Source: Candidatus Zixiibacteriota bacterium
GTDB lineage: Bacteria; Zixibacteria; MSB-5A5; GN15; FEB-12
Direction: 5' to 3'
Assembly: GCA_022571845.1 (NCBI GenBank)
Contig: JACZXB010000001.1
Location: forward strand, 395,037 to 459,036
DNA: 64,000 nucleotides
The notes under the pieces were generated by a model. It had not been told where the DNA came from and did not search any database. It saw only the letters and a list, made by a program, of their open reading frames with translations. Below are positions 34,415 through 43,323 of this stretch, in pieces. A program made the translations under genes and the position numbers. The first letter of the stretch is position 1. Each line of letters starts with the position of its first letter.

Positions 34415-35002
34415 CTAGGCCGGTTTGGTAACTCCTTTCAATTCTTCTTCAGTCAATTGACGAAATGACCATTTGTAACCGTAGTAGACAGCAATCCCGT
34501 AAAAGAGAATGTCCATAAATGAAAAAGTGTCAACCAGTATTTCGAAAGCAATCGAGAAATCCAGCGCTCCGACGACATCCATAAACGGGATAGACTCGGC
34601 CTCGGCGTAAAAAATACAGGCTGTCAGGACATTTCCTAAAAGACAGCCAACAAGCGACAGACCGCCGCCGATATAGCCGTAGACCTGATCAACTCCCTGT
34701 CCCATATAGCGGACCGCATAGCCGACCAGAAAACCGACACCTATTGCCATAAATCCGATCTGGTATTCTGTAATGGCAGTTATGATTGCCCAAACCGAGG
34801 CTCCGGCCAAAGCGGCGATAAATCCGCCCAGAATACCCATGCTCAGATTCTGGTTTTCCTTGAGGCTGTTCATCAGCATCTGCATTTTCATTTCATCGAT
34901 AACCGGCGGTGCAGTATCTTCGGAAATTTGAGGGTGCGGCTGGAGTGGTGAGCTAGGAGAGCTTGAAACAGGTTTTTGAGGTTCGTTTTCCTGGTTGAAC
35001 AT
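34415..35002 (-). CDS. Four-span membrane protein, unknown
   Basis: 195 residues that I do not recognise. The first 50 residues are polar and rich in Pro, Ser and Gln. Then come four probable membrane spans: GILGGFIAALAGASVWAIIT, IGFMAIGVGFLVGYAVRYM, YIGGGLSLVGCLLGNVLTACIFYA and a last one around FMDILFYGIAVYYGYKW. The end is charged. A good ribosome-binding site (GAGAGGAA) precedes the ATG. It is isolated by repeat-containing gaps on both sides. Confidence 0.7.
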   Translation of the reverse strand: MFNQENEPQKPVSSSPSSPLQPHPQISEDTAPPVIDEMKMQMLMNSLKENQNLSMGILGGFIAALAGASVWAIITAITEYQIGFMAIGVGFLVGYAVRYMGQGVDQVYGYIGGGLSLVGCLLGNVLTACIFYAEAESIPFMDVVGALDFSIAFEILVDTFSFMDILFYGIAVYYGYKWSFRQLTEEELKGVTKPA

Positions 35003-35248
35003 ATTTGATTCCTCTCCGGCAGATTACAATCAGACCTGCCTATATAATAACGAGAATAGACTATTAGTTCTATGTCGGCTCTATAGAGAAACTACGTTAA
35101 ACTTGAAACAGCCTCTGGTGGAGCGGCAAGTCAACTAAATATGGGAAGTCACCCTTCGACAGCCTCTGGATGACTATCTGTTGCAAGGAGTAGTTCAAGA
35201 ACCTGCTATACTCTATCCATTCCCTGTGATACCTCTTTAAGCCAAGAA

Positions 35249-35266
35249 CCCACCATAAATGGTGGG
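35249..35266. repeat. CCCACCAT palindrome, copy 2 (inverted)
   Basis: Same palindrome as at 31906-31923, in opposite orientation, with matching outer bases on each side. It lies in a 291-bp gap (35003-35293) that otherwise shows only a short piece resembling the dispersed repeat (CACCCTTCGACAG at about 35152). Confidence 0.65.
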
Positions 35267-35293
35267 GCGCTCAAAAGTGAAATGTTTTCTACT

Positions 35294-36064
35294 CTACTCC
35301 CCTACCTTTTTCTGGATGAATCTGTTGATGCCTTCAAGGATGTCTATCGGGATCGGGAATATCAGCGTGGAGTTTTTCTCTGATGCAACTTCCGTAAGAG
35401 TTTGCAGATATCTCAGCTGCATTGTTCCGGGGGATGTTGCAATAACAGCGGCAGCTTCACTTAATTTCTGGGCCGCCTCAAATTCACCCTGGGCGTGAAT
35501 AATTTTTGCACGGCGTTCGCGCTCGGCTTCGGCCTGTTTGGCTATGGCTCGCACCATATCCGGCGGCAGGTCGACATTTTTTACTTCAACTACCGAGACC
35601 TTAACGCCCCACGGTTCTGTCTGCTCGTCAATAATACGCTGTAGTTCGGCATTTATTTTTTCGCGTTCGGCTAAAAGGTCATCAAGCTCAACCTGCCCCA
35701 GCACCGAGCGCAAAGTTGTTTGCGCAATTTGTGAGGTTGCTTCGAAAAAGTTAGCAACTGAAACAATCGAGCGGTTGGCATCTGTCACTTGAAAATAAAG
35801 CACCGCGTTGACCTTTACCGAGACGTTATCTTTGGTGATAACATCCTGCGGGGGAATGTCGTAAGTAATAACACGTAAATCTACTCTTACCAGTTTATCA
35901 ACGAACGGTATTAAGAAGATAATTCCAGGCCCTTTGGCGCCGATTAAGCGGCCCAGGCGAAAGACCACGCCGCGTTCGTATTCCTTGAGTATTCGAACTA
36001 TCATATTGAGCAATGTCAAAAATCCCATAAAAGCAATTATCGCTATAAATACAGGTCCACCCAT
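35294..36064 (-). CDS. Slipin (stomatin/prohibitin-family membrane protein)
   Basis: 256 residues. One N-terminal membrane span, then the SPFH domain: [51 protein letters not shown] and [19 protein letters not shown], the last part forming a coiled coil. Such proteins scaffold membrane microdomains and work with NfeD. It lies 12 bp behind the long nfeD gene and has a strong ribosome-binding site (AGAGGTG). Confidence 0.93.
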   Translation of the reverse strand: MGGPVFIAIIAFMGFLTLLNMIVRILKEYERGVVFRLGRLIGAKGPGIIFLIPFVDKLVRVDLRVITYDIPPQDVITKDNVSVKVNAVLYFQVTDANRSIVSVANFFEATSQIAQTTLRSVLGQVELDDLLAEREKINAELQRIIDEQTEPWGVKVSVVEVKNVDLPPDMVRAIAKQAEAERERRAKIIHAQGEFEAAQKLSEAAAVIATSPGTMQLRYLQTLTEVASEKNSTLIFPIPIDILEGINRFIQKKVGE

Positions 36065-36076
36065 TTCTTCACCTCT

Positions 36077-37438
36077 TTAACTATTAAGTTTTCTAACCTT
36101 TAGCTTAAGTCTATCGACAGCTGTTATTTCTACCTTGCTGCCTGTTTCATATTCTTCAGCCGCATCTATTTTCCATAAGGCGCCCCCGACATAAACATAG
36201 CCACTCTTTCGCACTTCTCCTGTTTGGCCGATTAATCCTTCGTTGCCGACTATCGGACGATTCTTTTGCGCTATTATCACCAGCCAGGTGACAAGAAAAA
36301 CGACAGCGCCTACAAAAATAACCATACTTATCAAGAATGGCATCGAAATTCCCAGGGCCGGGTCAACTGTGTCGATAAGCATAAGCCCTCCAAAGAAAAG
36401 TGAAATCACACCGCCGACTGTAAGCAGGCCATGACTGATTATTTTTATTTCTGCAATGAACAGTAAGGCCGCTAGTAAAACCAATGCCAGTCCGGCAAAA
36501 TTTATGGGCAGAGTCTGAAAGGCGTAGAACGCCAGAATAAGCGAGATAGCGCCAACTACTCCGGGGAATATCGAACCGGGGTTATATAGTTCGAGCATAA
36601 TTCCAAGTCCGCCAATCGACATTAGTAAAAAGGCAATATTTGGCTGGGTGATGATTTCGAGAATCATATGCGCGAACGAAGTTTCAATTTCTTCAATTTC
36701 TCTGTTTTCAAGGGCGAGAGTTTTTTTGCCGTATGTAAGTTCTATTTCGCGGCCGTTTAATTGTTCGAGCAGGTCATCAATATCTCTGGCAATAACATCG
36801 ATAACGTTTATTTCCAGGGCATCTTTATCAGTTATAGATACAGATTCACGAACGACTTTTTCTGCCCATTCTTCGTTGCGGCCTCTTTTCTGAGCATAAG
36901 AGCGAATCTGGGCGACAGCGTCGTTAGTAACCTTTTCATTCATGATCGAGTCTATCTTCTCGCCACTTCCGGAGACCGGATGAGCCGAGCCGATATTTGT
37001 AGTCGGTGCCATGGCGGCAATGTGGGCGGCGTAGGTCATATAGACTCCTGCCGAACCGGCATGCGCTCCGGAGGGTGAGACATAAACACAGACAGGCACT
37101 TTTGAATTTAGAAAGTTTGAGCAGATTGACCGTGTGGCATTCGAAAATCCGCCGGGAGTGTTGAGTGTTACCACTAACAGTTCGGCGCCTTCGTCTTCAG
37201 CCAGTTCTATCGCCTGTTCGATGCGTTCGTCGGTGACAGCACCGATAGGACCATCGACTTTTAGAATATAAACTTTGGCAGGTAACAGTTTTTCAGCTTC
37301 TTTGACCGTATCAGACAGAAGTGTGTCTTTTGGCTCGGTTGTATCCTGCGCCAGTGCGAATTGGATTGTAATCGATATAAAGGGAATAACGAAAAGAAAT
37401 GCAAAAAACAGTAACGATACCCTACTTAACTTTCTCAT
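36077..37438 (-). CDS. Long-form NfeD: ClpP-like membrane serine protease
   Basis: 453 residues. After a signal anchor comes a ClpP-like protease domain (about residues 50-250). The Ser is in SGAHAGSAGVYM, and a Lys in the following helix region (EKVTNDAVAQIRSYAQ) completes a Ser-Lys dyad. Four to five membrane spans follow (about 255-370). The C-terminal OB-fold NfeD domain has GQTGEVRKSGYVYVGGALWKI. This is NfeD1b type, the partner of the slipin gene directly downstream. The message is predicted to be leaderless (promoter 37445-37473). Confidence 0.93.
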   Translation of the reverse strand: MRKLSRVSLLFFAFLFVIPFISITIQFALAQDTTEPKDTLLSDTVKEAEKLLPAKVYILKVDGPIGAVTDERIEQAIELAEDEGAELLVVTLNTPGGFSNATRSICSNFLNSKVPVCVYVSPSGAHAGSAGVYMTYAAHIAAMAPTTNIGSAHPVSGSGEKIDSIMNEKVTNDAVAQIRSYAQKRGRNEEWAEKVVRESVSITDKDALEINVIDVIARDIDDLLEQLNGREIELTYGKKTLALENREIEEIETSFAHMILEIITQPNIAFLLMSIGGLGIMLELYNPGSIFPGVVGAISLILAFYAFQTLPINFAGLALVLLAALLFIAEIKIISHGLLTVGGVISLFFGGLMLIDTVDPALGISMPFLISMVIFVGAVVFLVTWLVIIAQKNRPIVGNEGLIGQTGEVRKSGYVYVGGALWKIDAAEEYETGSKVEITAVDRLKLKVRKLNS

Positions 37439-37444
37439 AGTAAC

Positions 37445-37473
37445 AATATGAGATATTGGGCAGTTGAAGTCAA
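37445..37473 (-). promoter_or_regulatory. Promoter predicted to give a leaderless nfeD message
   Basis: TTGACT (37473-37468), a 17-nt spacer, CATATT (37450-37445), then six bases (GTTACT) and the nfeD ATG at 37438. There is no ribosome-binding site between. Confidence 0.5.
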
Positions 37474-37496
37474 ATGAAAAGGGATTGGCTGAATTC

Positions 37497-39092
37497 TTAC
37501 AGTTTGAGGCTGGAATGCGCGTACGCGTATTTTATATCGCCATCCAAAATAGTAGCCAGAACTTTGATATCGTAGATTTTTGATGCCGGCACTCTGGCGA
37601 TATCATCTGAGAGCACCACAAAATCGGCCGGATAACCGGGTATTAACATTCCCCGGCAGTCTTGCTGCCCGACTGCAATAGCGGGGCCGAGTGTGAATCT
37701 GTAAAGCGCCTCAAGGGCAGAGATGCGCTGCCTGGGATAGAATATATCAAGGCTTTTGGGCCTGGCGCGCCGAACTGCGGCGGCGATTCCGGCAATCGGG
37801 TCAAGCGGTTCTATCGGGACGTCGGAGCCGAAAGCAAGATCTATGCCTTTGTCAATAAGTGTGCGAAAGATGAAGGCGTCGGCGCCGCGTTTGCCCCAGA
37901 ATTTTCTGATCATTTTTATGTCTGACGGACAATGCGAAGGCTGCATTGAGGTGACCACGTTTAGTGTTTTTGTGCGCTCGACATCTTTTCTTCTGACGAG
38001 TTGATAGTGCTCGATGCGATGACGTGCGCCATGTTTTAGTTTTGGTGCTTTTTCAAATACATCCAGAACATTTGATACTGCTTTGTCACCGATAGCGTGG
38101 ATAGCAGCCGGCAGGCCGAGCTTTGCAGCTTGCTTGACCGAAACAAGCATTTGTTTTATTGAACGCACTTCGATACCAAAATTATTCTTGCTGCCTTTGT
38201 ATTTTTCATGACAAAGTGCAGTCTTACTCCCCAGGGCGCCATCGGAAAAAATTTTAATTCCTGCGATTCTCAAGAATTCATCTCCCTGTCCATAGCGAAT
38301 TTTATTCTTTAACAAAGTTGGCAGAGCACTGGCCTGAAAGTAGTAGTTGATGCGCAGGCCAAGTTTCTTTTTCTCGGACAGCTGCTGATACCACTCAAAA
38401 GCCAGCTGATTGCCGTCGAACGAATGTACACCTGTGACACCTTTTCTATAGGCCCAGTCTAATGCTTTTTGATAAAAACGGTTCATTTGACTTGTCGATG
38501 GTTCAGGCAGCAGGTCGCTGACAGAACTGTATGCCGCCGGTTCGCGGAGAATCCCCGAGGGATTTGCATCACTTAGTTTTTCGATTCTGCCGCCTGTCGG
38601 ATCTTTTGTCTTCGAACTGATTCCTGCTAGCTGTAGAGCTTTGCTGTTTACCCAGGCCGTATGCTGGTCTTTAGTAAACATTATGGCAGGTCGGCCGCCG
38701 CTGACTTTGTCCAGCATAAACTTATCGGGCTCTCTTCTTTTTTTGAAAAAGTCGACTGAGTATCCCTCGCCTACCACCCATTCGTTTTTTTTAAGCGTCG
38801 CTGCAAAAGTTTTGATTTTGCTGAGGCACTTTTCCAGTGAGTCCAGACCATCAAGAGAAACTCTGCAAAAAGACTGAGCAAAATAGTGAAAATGAGTGTG
38901 GGCATCGACAAACCCCGGCACAATGGTCTTTTTCTTCAGATTGATTTTGGAGAAATTTTTGAATTGTGGGCTTTGCTGCAGATTTTCTCCAATGGCTATT
39001 ATGCGCCTTTTGTCCAGCGCCATTGAACTGACTACTTGATTATTAAACTGGGTGTAGATTTTGGCGTTATATATGAGAACTTTATCTTTCAA
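37497..39092 (-). CDS. Amidohydrolase family 3 protein (YtcJ-like)
   Basis: 531 residues of a metal-dependent hydrolase. Motifs are GFVDAHTHFHYF (HxH metal ligands), KDQHTAWVNSKAL, HAIGDKAVSNVL and a late Asp in FGSDVPIEP. This subfamily is broad and its substrates are mostly unknown; some act on N-substituted amides or carbamates. There is no signal peptide. The start lies 11 bp inside the end of selB, so it appears to be co-expressed with selenocysteine genes. That could be chance operon packing. Confidence 0.85.
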   Translation of the reverse strand: MKDKVLIYNAKIYTQFNNQVVSSMALDKRRIIAIGENLQQSPQFKNFSKINLKKKTIVPGFVDAHTHFHYFAQSFCRVSLDGLDSLEKCLSKIKTFAATLKKNEWVVGEGYSVDFFKKRREPDKFMLDKVSGGRPAIMFTKDQHTAWVNSKALQLAGISSKTKDPTGGRIEKLSDANPSGILREPAAYSSVSDLLPEPSTSQMNRFYQKALDWAYRKGVTGVHSFDGNQLAFEWYQQLSEKKKLGLRINYYFQASALPTLLKNKIRYGQGDEFLRIAGIKIFSDGALGSKTALCHEKYKGSKNNFGIEVRSIKQMLVSVKQAAKLGLPAAIHAIGDKAVSNVLDVFEKAPKLKHGARHRIEHYQLVRRKDVERTKTLNVVTSMQPSHCPSDIKMIRKFWGKRGADAFIFRTLIDKGIDLAFGSDVPIEPLDPIAGIAAAVRRARPKSLDIFYPRQRISALEALYRFTLGPAIAVGQQDCRGMLIPGYPADFVVLSDDIARVPASKIYDIKVLATILDGDIKYAYAHSSLKL

Positions 39093-40971
39093 AGTTTTCG
39101 CCTTTTACTCGTATGTCGCCCTGACGGCGCGTAATTTTCAACCTGTCAGTTTCTTCCAAAATCGGAATAGAATACTTTCGGGAAAAGTTGAATTTGTCGC
39201 GAAGGTCTGTCACTTTTAATTCGTTTTTGTTGTTCAGCCAGTATGTTACAAACTTCAATATCTGATTCCAGGCGTCGTTTGAGAAAAGAAACTCCGAGCC
39301 GCATTTGTGAGCGCTGTTATTGTCTAATATATACCTGATTGCCTGCCGGTAACTACTTCCCTCTGAGGCAATATCTGCCAGTCTAGGCGGAGCAAATGGA
39401 TCTTTGTTTATCATATTCATAATGTCATCAAAAGCTGCATGAATTTTACCTTCAGGTCCGGCCTGGCGGTTTACTAAATCATACTTTTCGTTCAGTTCGC
39501 TAAGCTTACTTTCAGTTACCAAAAAGTTTAGAATTACACTAGTTTTCTCTTTTCCAATTTTCAGTAGTTGCTCGATTTGTTCAAGCGATAAGCCTGTGAT
39601 GTGAGAGTTTTCCTTTAGAAAAGTTTCGATTTTAACTATAGTGTCATCACTGATTTTTTCAAATGTTTTGATCTCAAATATGTAGTCACCTATCTGGCCG
39701 CACTTTTTGGCACTTAGCAGTTTTTCCAGCTCTGATTTTATTTTGCCGGCTCCAAAAGACGAGTGCACTAATAAATCTTTCGGTTTTAGCAGTTTTTCTT
39801 TGCACAACTCTGAGAGAATTAACTTTTCGAGCTGCCAATCGGTTCTTAAGTCTAAATAGCTCAACTGTTCCATCTCTTTTTGACGCGGGAACTTTCTGAC
39901 ATGGTCAATGACAATTCCGCCACCCAGAGAAAGCATAGGAGTTGGCAGGCGTATTATGAAATGATCGCCCAGCAGAGCATATACGGAGTCGTCGGTCTTG
40001 AAAAATATTGTGCCTGAGTTGCCGGGATTAATTTGCTTATCTTTGAAAATTCGAATTTCGCCCTGACATTCGGTGGTGCCTATTATGAATGTCAACTGCC
40101 GTCTGCTGGTCAGACTTAGTGGTGAGTTTTTGAGAACTTCAACACGGAGCACCAGTACCGGATTTTCTTTGAAACGTGACAGGTTATTCTCTGCAATCAA
40201 CACTCTGCCTCGCTGGAGCTCGTCTTTGTCTACTCCGGTGAGTGAGACGGCAGTTCTTTGTCCCGGACCGGCTTTTTCTACGTCTTTGCTGTTAGACTGC
40301 AGAGAACGAATTTTTGCTTTCTTAAGAGAGGGCCAGATTGAAAGCGTTTGTCCGGTCGCAAAGCAACCATCCCGAAGTGTTCCCGTGACAACTGTTCCAA
40401 AGCCTTTGCTCATAAAGGCACGGTCAATATATAGTCTGGCTTTGCCAATGTCTCTTTCGCGGGAGATTGTTTGCGGAAGGCGGTCAAATTCCTGTTTGAG
40501 TTTGTCAAAGCCGTTTCCTGTTTCAGCAGAAACTACGACTATCGGAGAGTCTTCTAAGAACGAATCTTTTACTTTTTCTTTGATATCGCTTTTTAGAATT
40601 TCGAGCCAGTCATTTTCTGAAAGGTCCGACTTGTTAATCACAATAATGCCGCTTGAAACACCAAGGAGCCGGGTAATCTGAAAATGCTCTTCGCTTTGAG
40701 GCATCCAGCCGTCGTCTGCTGCGATCACCAACATGACAGCATCAATACCGCTGGCGCCTGAGATCATGTTTCTTATGAATCTTTCATGACCGGGAACATC
40801 GACAAGCGCAATCGTCTGCTTGTCGGGTGTTTGGTAGAATGCGAAACCGAGGTCAATAGTCATGCCCCGTGCTTTTTCTTCGGGTAGACGGTCGGGATCT
40901 GTGCCAGTCAGCCTTTTTACAATTGCTGATTTACCATGGTCTATATGTCCGGCAGTACCTACTACTAACAT
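39082..40971 (-). CDS. selB: Selenocysteine-specific elongation factor SelB
   Basis: GTPase that brings Sec-tRNA to UGA codons marked by a SECIS hairpin. 629 residues, the normal size. G motifs are [17 protein letters not shown] (G1), DVPGHERF (G3) and NKSD (G4), with the switch MTIDLGF. EF-Tu-like domains follow, and the C-terminal 200 residues are predicted winged-helix repeats that read the SECIS element. It follows selA by 10 bp. Together with tRNA-Sec at 53235 it shows the organism decodes selenocysteine. Confidence 0.97.
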   Translation of the reverse strand: MLVVGTAGHIDHGKSAIVKRLTGTDPDRLPEEKARGMTIDLGFAFYQTPDKQTIALVDVPGHERFIRNMISGASGIDAVMLVIAADDGWMPQSEEHFQITRLLGVSSGIIVINKSDLSENDWLEILKSDIKEKVKDSFLEDSPIVVVSAETGNGFDKLKQEFDRLPQTISRERDIGKARLYIDRAFMSKGFGTVVTGTLRDGCFATGQTLSIWPSLKKAKIRSLQSNSKDVEKAGPGQRTAVSLTGVDKDELQRGRVLIAENNLSRFKENPVLVLRVEVLKNSPLSLTSRRQLTFIIGTTECQGEIRIFKDKQINPGNSGTIFFKTDDSVYALLGDHFIIRLPTPMLSLGGGIVIDHVRKFPRQKEMEQLSYLDLRTDWQLEKLILSELCKEKLLKPKDLLVHSSFGAGKIKSELEKLLSAKKCGQIGDYIFEIKTFEKISDDTIVKIETFLKENSHITGLSLEQIEQLLKIGKEKTSVILNFLVTESKLSELNEKYDLVNRQAGPEGKIHAAFDDIMNMINKDPFAPPRLADIASEGSSYRQAIRYILDNNSAHKCGSEFLFSNDAWNQILKFVTYWLNNKNELKVTDLRDKFNFSRKYSIPILEETDRLKITRRQGDIRVKGENFER

Positions 40972-40981
40972 AGCCGCGCTG

Positions 40982-42358
40982 TTATTTTAAAATCCGCTTT
41001 ATTGATTTTGTGAGAATGTTTAGTTCGCTCTTATCAACTGCTTTTAGATCGACAATCAGCTTGTCATTTTCAATTCTGGCTATTACCGGCGGATTCATTG
41101 AGCGAAGTTTTTTGAGTAGCTTTGTGGCCGGGAAATCTTGCGAAAAGACTAAGCCTACCGAAGGCAGCTCGGTTTCCGGCATACCGCCCCCGCCCAGAAA
41201 AGCAGAGGTCGCCTGGGCAGACAGACCAGTGGGATTCCCCAGTTGTTTGATTATCGATTTTGCTCTGCTATATAATTCAGATTCAGTAACAGCAAGAAGC
41301 TGCCAGATTTTGATATTTTCTTGATAGCTGCTGTCCAGATAAGTTTTGAAAAGTTTCTCTAAAATCAGAAACGTAATTTTATCAACTCTCACGGCTCTAA
41401 ATAGCGGATTGCTCTTAATTTTGTCTATTAGTTCTCTTTTGCCGACAATCAGACCTGCCTGTACTCCGCCCGGCATTTTGTCTCCGGAGAAACAGGTTAA
41501 ATGTGCGCCATCACGGACAGATTGCTGAACAGTTGGTTCATTGTGTCCGAATAGTTTTTTAGTGGGAAAGAGTGCGCCGCTGCCGAGGTCGTTGACCAAA
41601 ATCAGATCGTTTTGTCTGGCTATTTGTGCCAGTTCTTTGGCCGAAACTTCTTTTGTAAAACCTGATAGCTGAAAATTGCTGCGATGCACTTTGAGAATAA
41701 CTTTGCTGCCTTTATCAATTGCCTGAAAGTAGTCGTCGGCAGTAGTAATATTGGTAGTGCCGATTTCTGTGAGTTTGGCGCCGGAGCGTTTGAGAATTTC
41801 CGGTATGCGAAATCCTCCGCCAATCTGGACCATTTCCCCGCGCGACAAAATAACATTTTTGCGCAGGGCAAATGTATTTAGAATTATAAACAAAGCGGCC
41901 GCGCAGTTATTAACAACAGTGGCACTTTCTGCACCGGAGAGCTGCGCCAGATATTGTTCACAGGCCTCGCCTCTTTTTCCGCGACTTCCCGTTTCTAAAT
42001 CGAACTCAAGATTGCTATACCCGGCTAAGCTCTCCTGAATGTCTTTTAGCACAGCTTCACCCAATGGCGCCCTACCAAGATTGGTATGCAGCGGTATGCC
42101 GGTGGCGTTAATTACGCGGCAAACTTCTTTTTTCGACCTCGCCTGAAGATTGCCGATTATCATCTTGTTTAGCCCTGATTGAGTCAGCACTCTTTTATTG
42201 GTCTTAAACTCCTGCTTAGCCTGCCTGATAGTTGCTTGTATAACAGACGTGGCTACCGGCCTGGGCAGCTTCTTTAGCTGTAGGGCCAGACTCTTAGACT
42301 GCAGCAGTTTTTCCACAGCCGGAAAATCGCTGAGTTTTTTTATTTCCTGGGCGGCCAT
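40982..42358 (-). CDS. selA: Selenocysteine synthase
   Basis: PLP enzyme that turns Ser-tRNA-Sec into Sec-tRNA-Sec using selenophosphate. 458 residues. The N-terminal tRNA-binding part includes [17 protein letters not shown]. The PLP Lys is in [24 protein letters not shown] and the C-terminal [15 protein letters not shown] are typical. Its start overlaps the end of the glutaminyl-cyclase-like gene by 19 bp, and selB follows at once. Confidence 0.97.
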   Translation of the reverse strand: MAAQEIKKLSDFPAVEKLLQSKSLALQLKKLPRPVATSVIQATIRQAKQEFKTNKRVLTQSGLNKMIIGNLQARSKKEVCRVINATGIPLHTNLGRAPLGEAVLKDIQESLAGYSNLEFDLETGSRGKRGEACEQYLAQLSGAESATVVNNCAAALFIILNTFALRKNVILSRGEMVQIGGGFRIPEILKRSGAKLTEIGTTNITTADDYFQAIDKGSKVILKVHRSNFQLSGFTKEVSAKELAQIARQNDLILVNDLGSGALFPTKKLFGHNEPTVQQSVRDGAHLTCFSGDKMPGGVQAGLIVGKRELIDKIKSNPLFRAVRVDKITFLILEKLFKTYLDSSYQENIKIWQLLAVTESELYSRAKSIIKQLGNPTGLSAQATSAFLGGGGMPETELPSVGLVFSQDFPATKLLKKLRSMNPPVIARIENDKLIVDLKAVDKSELNILTKSIKRILK

Positions 42359-43278
42359 AATTGCGGATTGTAAATTATATGAGCTAATACTTTACCGATA
42401 TTTCCTAATGACTCAGGCGAACATTTGTCAACCGTATCCTGGTCAGTATGCCACCATTTGTAATCAAAGTCTATTATGTCAACTGCCGGCAGACCACTCG
42501 TTACCAGTGGAATATGATCATCAAGTACAGTATGCCTGGTAGTGTCAATAAAAGAAGTGACGCCAAGTTCAGCGGCGGCATTCCAGATCATATCATTGAG
42601 CTCGGGGTGATGAGTTTCCGAGAAAACTTCGCGATAGAAATCCTGATTCTTGTCGCCAACCATGTCTATCACAATTCCAAAACGATATTTTCCTCTTATA
42701 CCTCTGCGGGCAAACTCTGAAGAACCCAATAAGTAGTACTCGTTATCACCTGATTTTCCCCAGTCCTCGCCGTCGACCAGTACAATCTCAACCGAATGCT
42801 CTGGTCGATTTTTGGCCATCATATTGGCCAACTCCATTAGCACAGCAACTCCCGAGGCACCGTCATTGGCGCCGGGAATTGGTTTATCAGAGATATTTGG
42901 CTTGGTGGGATAATCGGTCCGTGGTCGAGTATCCCAGTGGGCCATCAGCAGAATCCGTTCTGGTTCTGCAGATCTGCCTTCAATAGACACAATTATGTTA
43001 ACCAGAGGCAGCTGAGTTTTTGAGTAGGGATCAAAAAACTCGAATTCTTGAAATTTTGGTTTAAGTCCCAGTTCGGCGAAGTGATTGGCAATGAATTCTT
43101 TACATTTTTGCCACTCTTTGCTGCCGGGAACACGCGGGCCAAATTCTACCTGTTTAACCAGGTATCCAAAAGCTCTGGAGCTGTCAAATTTGGGAGCTTC
43201 TACCGACTTTTTATTACAAGATAGAGTCACAATTGTGATTAGATTGAATGCAATTATTAAGCTGGCCAGGATTTTCAT
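42340..43278 (-). CDS. Glutaminyl-cyclase-like M28 family lipoprotein
   Basis: 312 residues with a lipobox (TLSC, Cys20). The domain matches the bacterial glutaminyl-peptide cyclotransferase branch of the M28 fold rather than ordinary aminopeptidases. GPRVPGS comes first, then the zinc ligands AHWDTRP and GANDGASGVAVL, DGEDWG, LGSSEFA and the terminal WWHTDQDTVDKCSPESLGNIGKVL. Such enzymes cyclise N-terminal Gln of exported proteins to pyroglutamate; in Bacteroidetes this happens to many type IX cargo proteins. It lies directly downstream of sprA (45 bp), which strengthens this reading. An aminopeptidase is the alternative. Confidence 0.8.
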   Translation of the reverse strand: MKILASLIIAFNLITIVTLSCNKKSVEAPKFDSSRAFGYLVKQVEFGPRVPGSKEWQKCKEFIANHFAELGLKPKFQEFEFFDPYSKTQLPLVNIIVSIEGRSAEPERILLMAHWDTRPRTDYPTKPNISDKPIPGANDGASGVAVLMELANMMAKNRPEHSVEIVLVDGEDWGKSGDNEYYLLGSSEFARRGIRGKYRFGIVIDMVGDKNQDFYREVFSETHHPELNDMIWNAAAELGVTSFIDTTRHTVLDDHIPLVTSGLPAVDIIDFDYKWWHTDQDTVDKCSPESLGNIGKVLAHIIYNPQLWPPRK

Positions 43279-43323
43279 CGGCTCAATTACTTGGTAAGTA
43301 AGAAAATAGTCAACCGTTAAATC

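Noticed and set aside
43278..43313. Leaderless promoter for the glutaminyl-cyclase-like gene (TTGACT, 17 nt, GTAATT, six bases, ATG)
   Set aside because: The geometry fits the gatA and nfeD cases, but GTAATT is a poor -10 element, so I do not list it as a feature.
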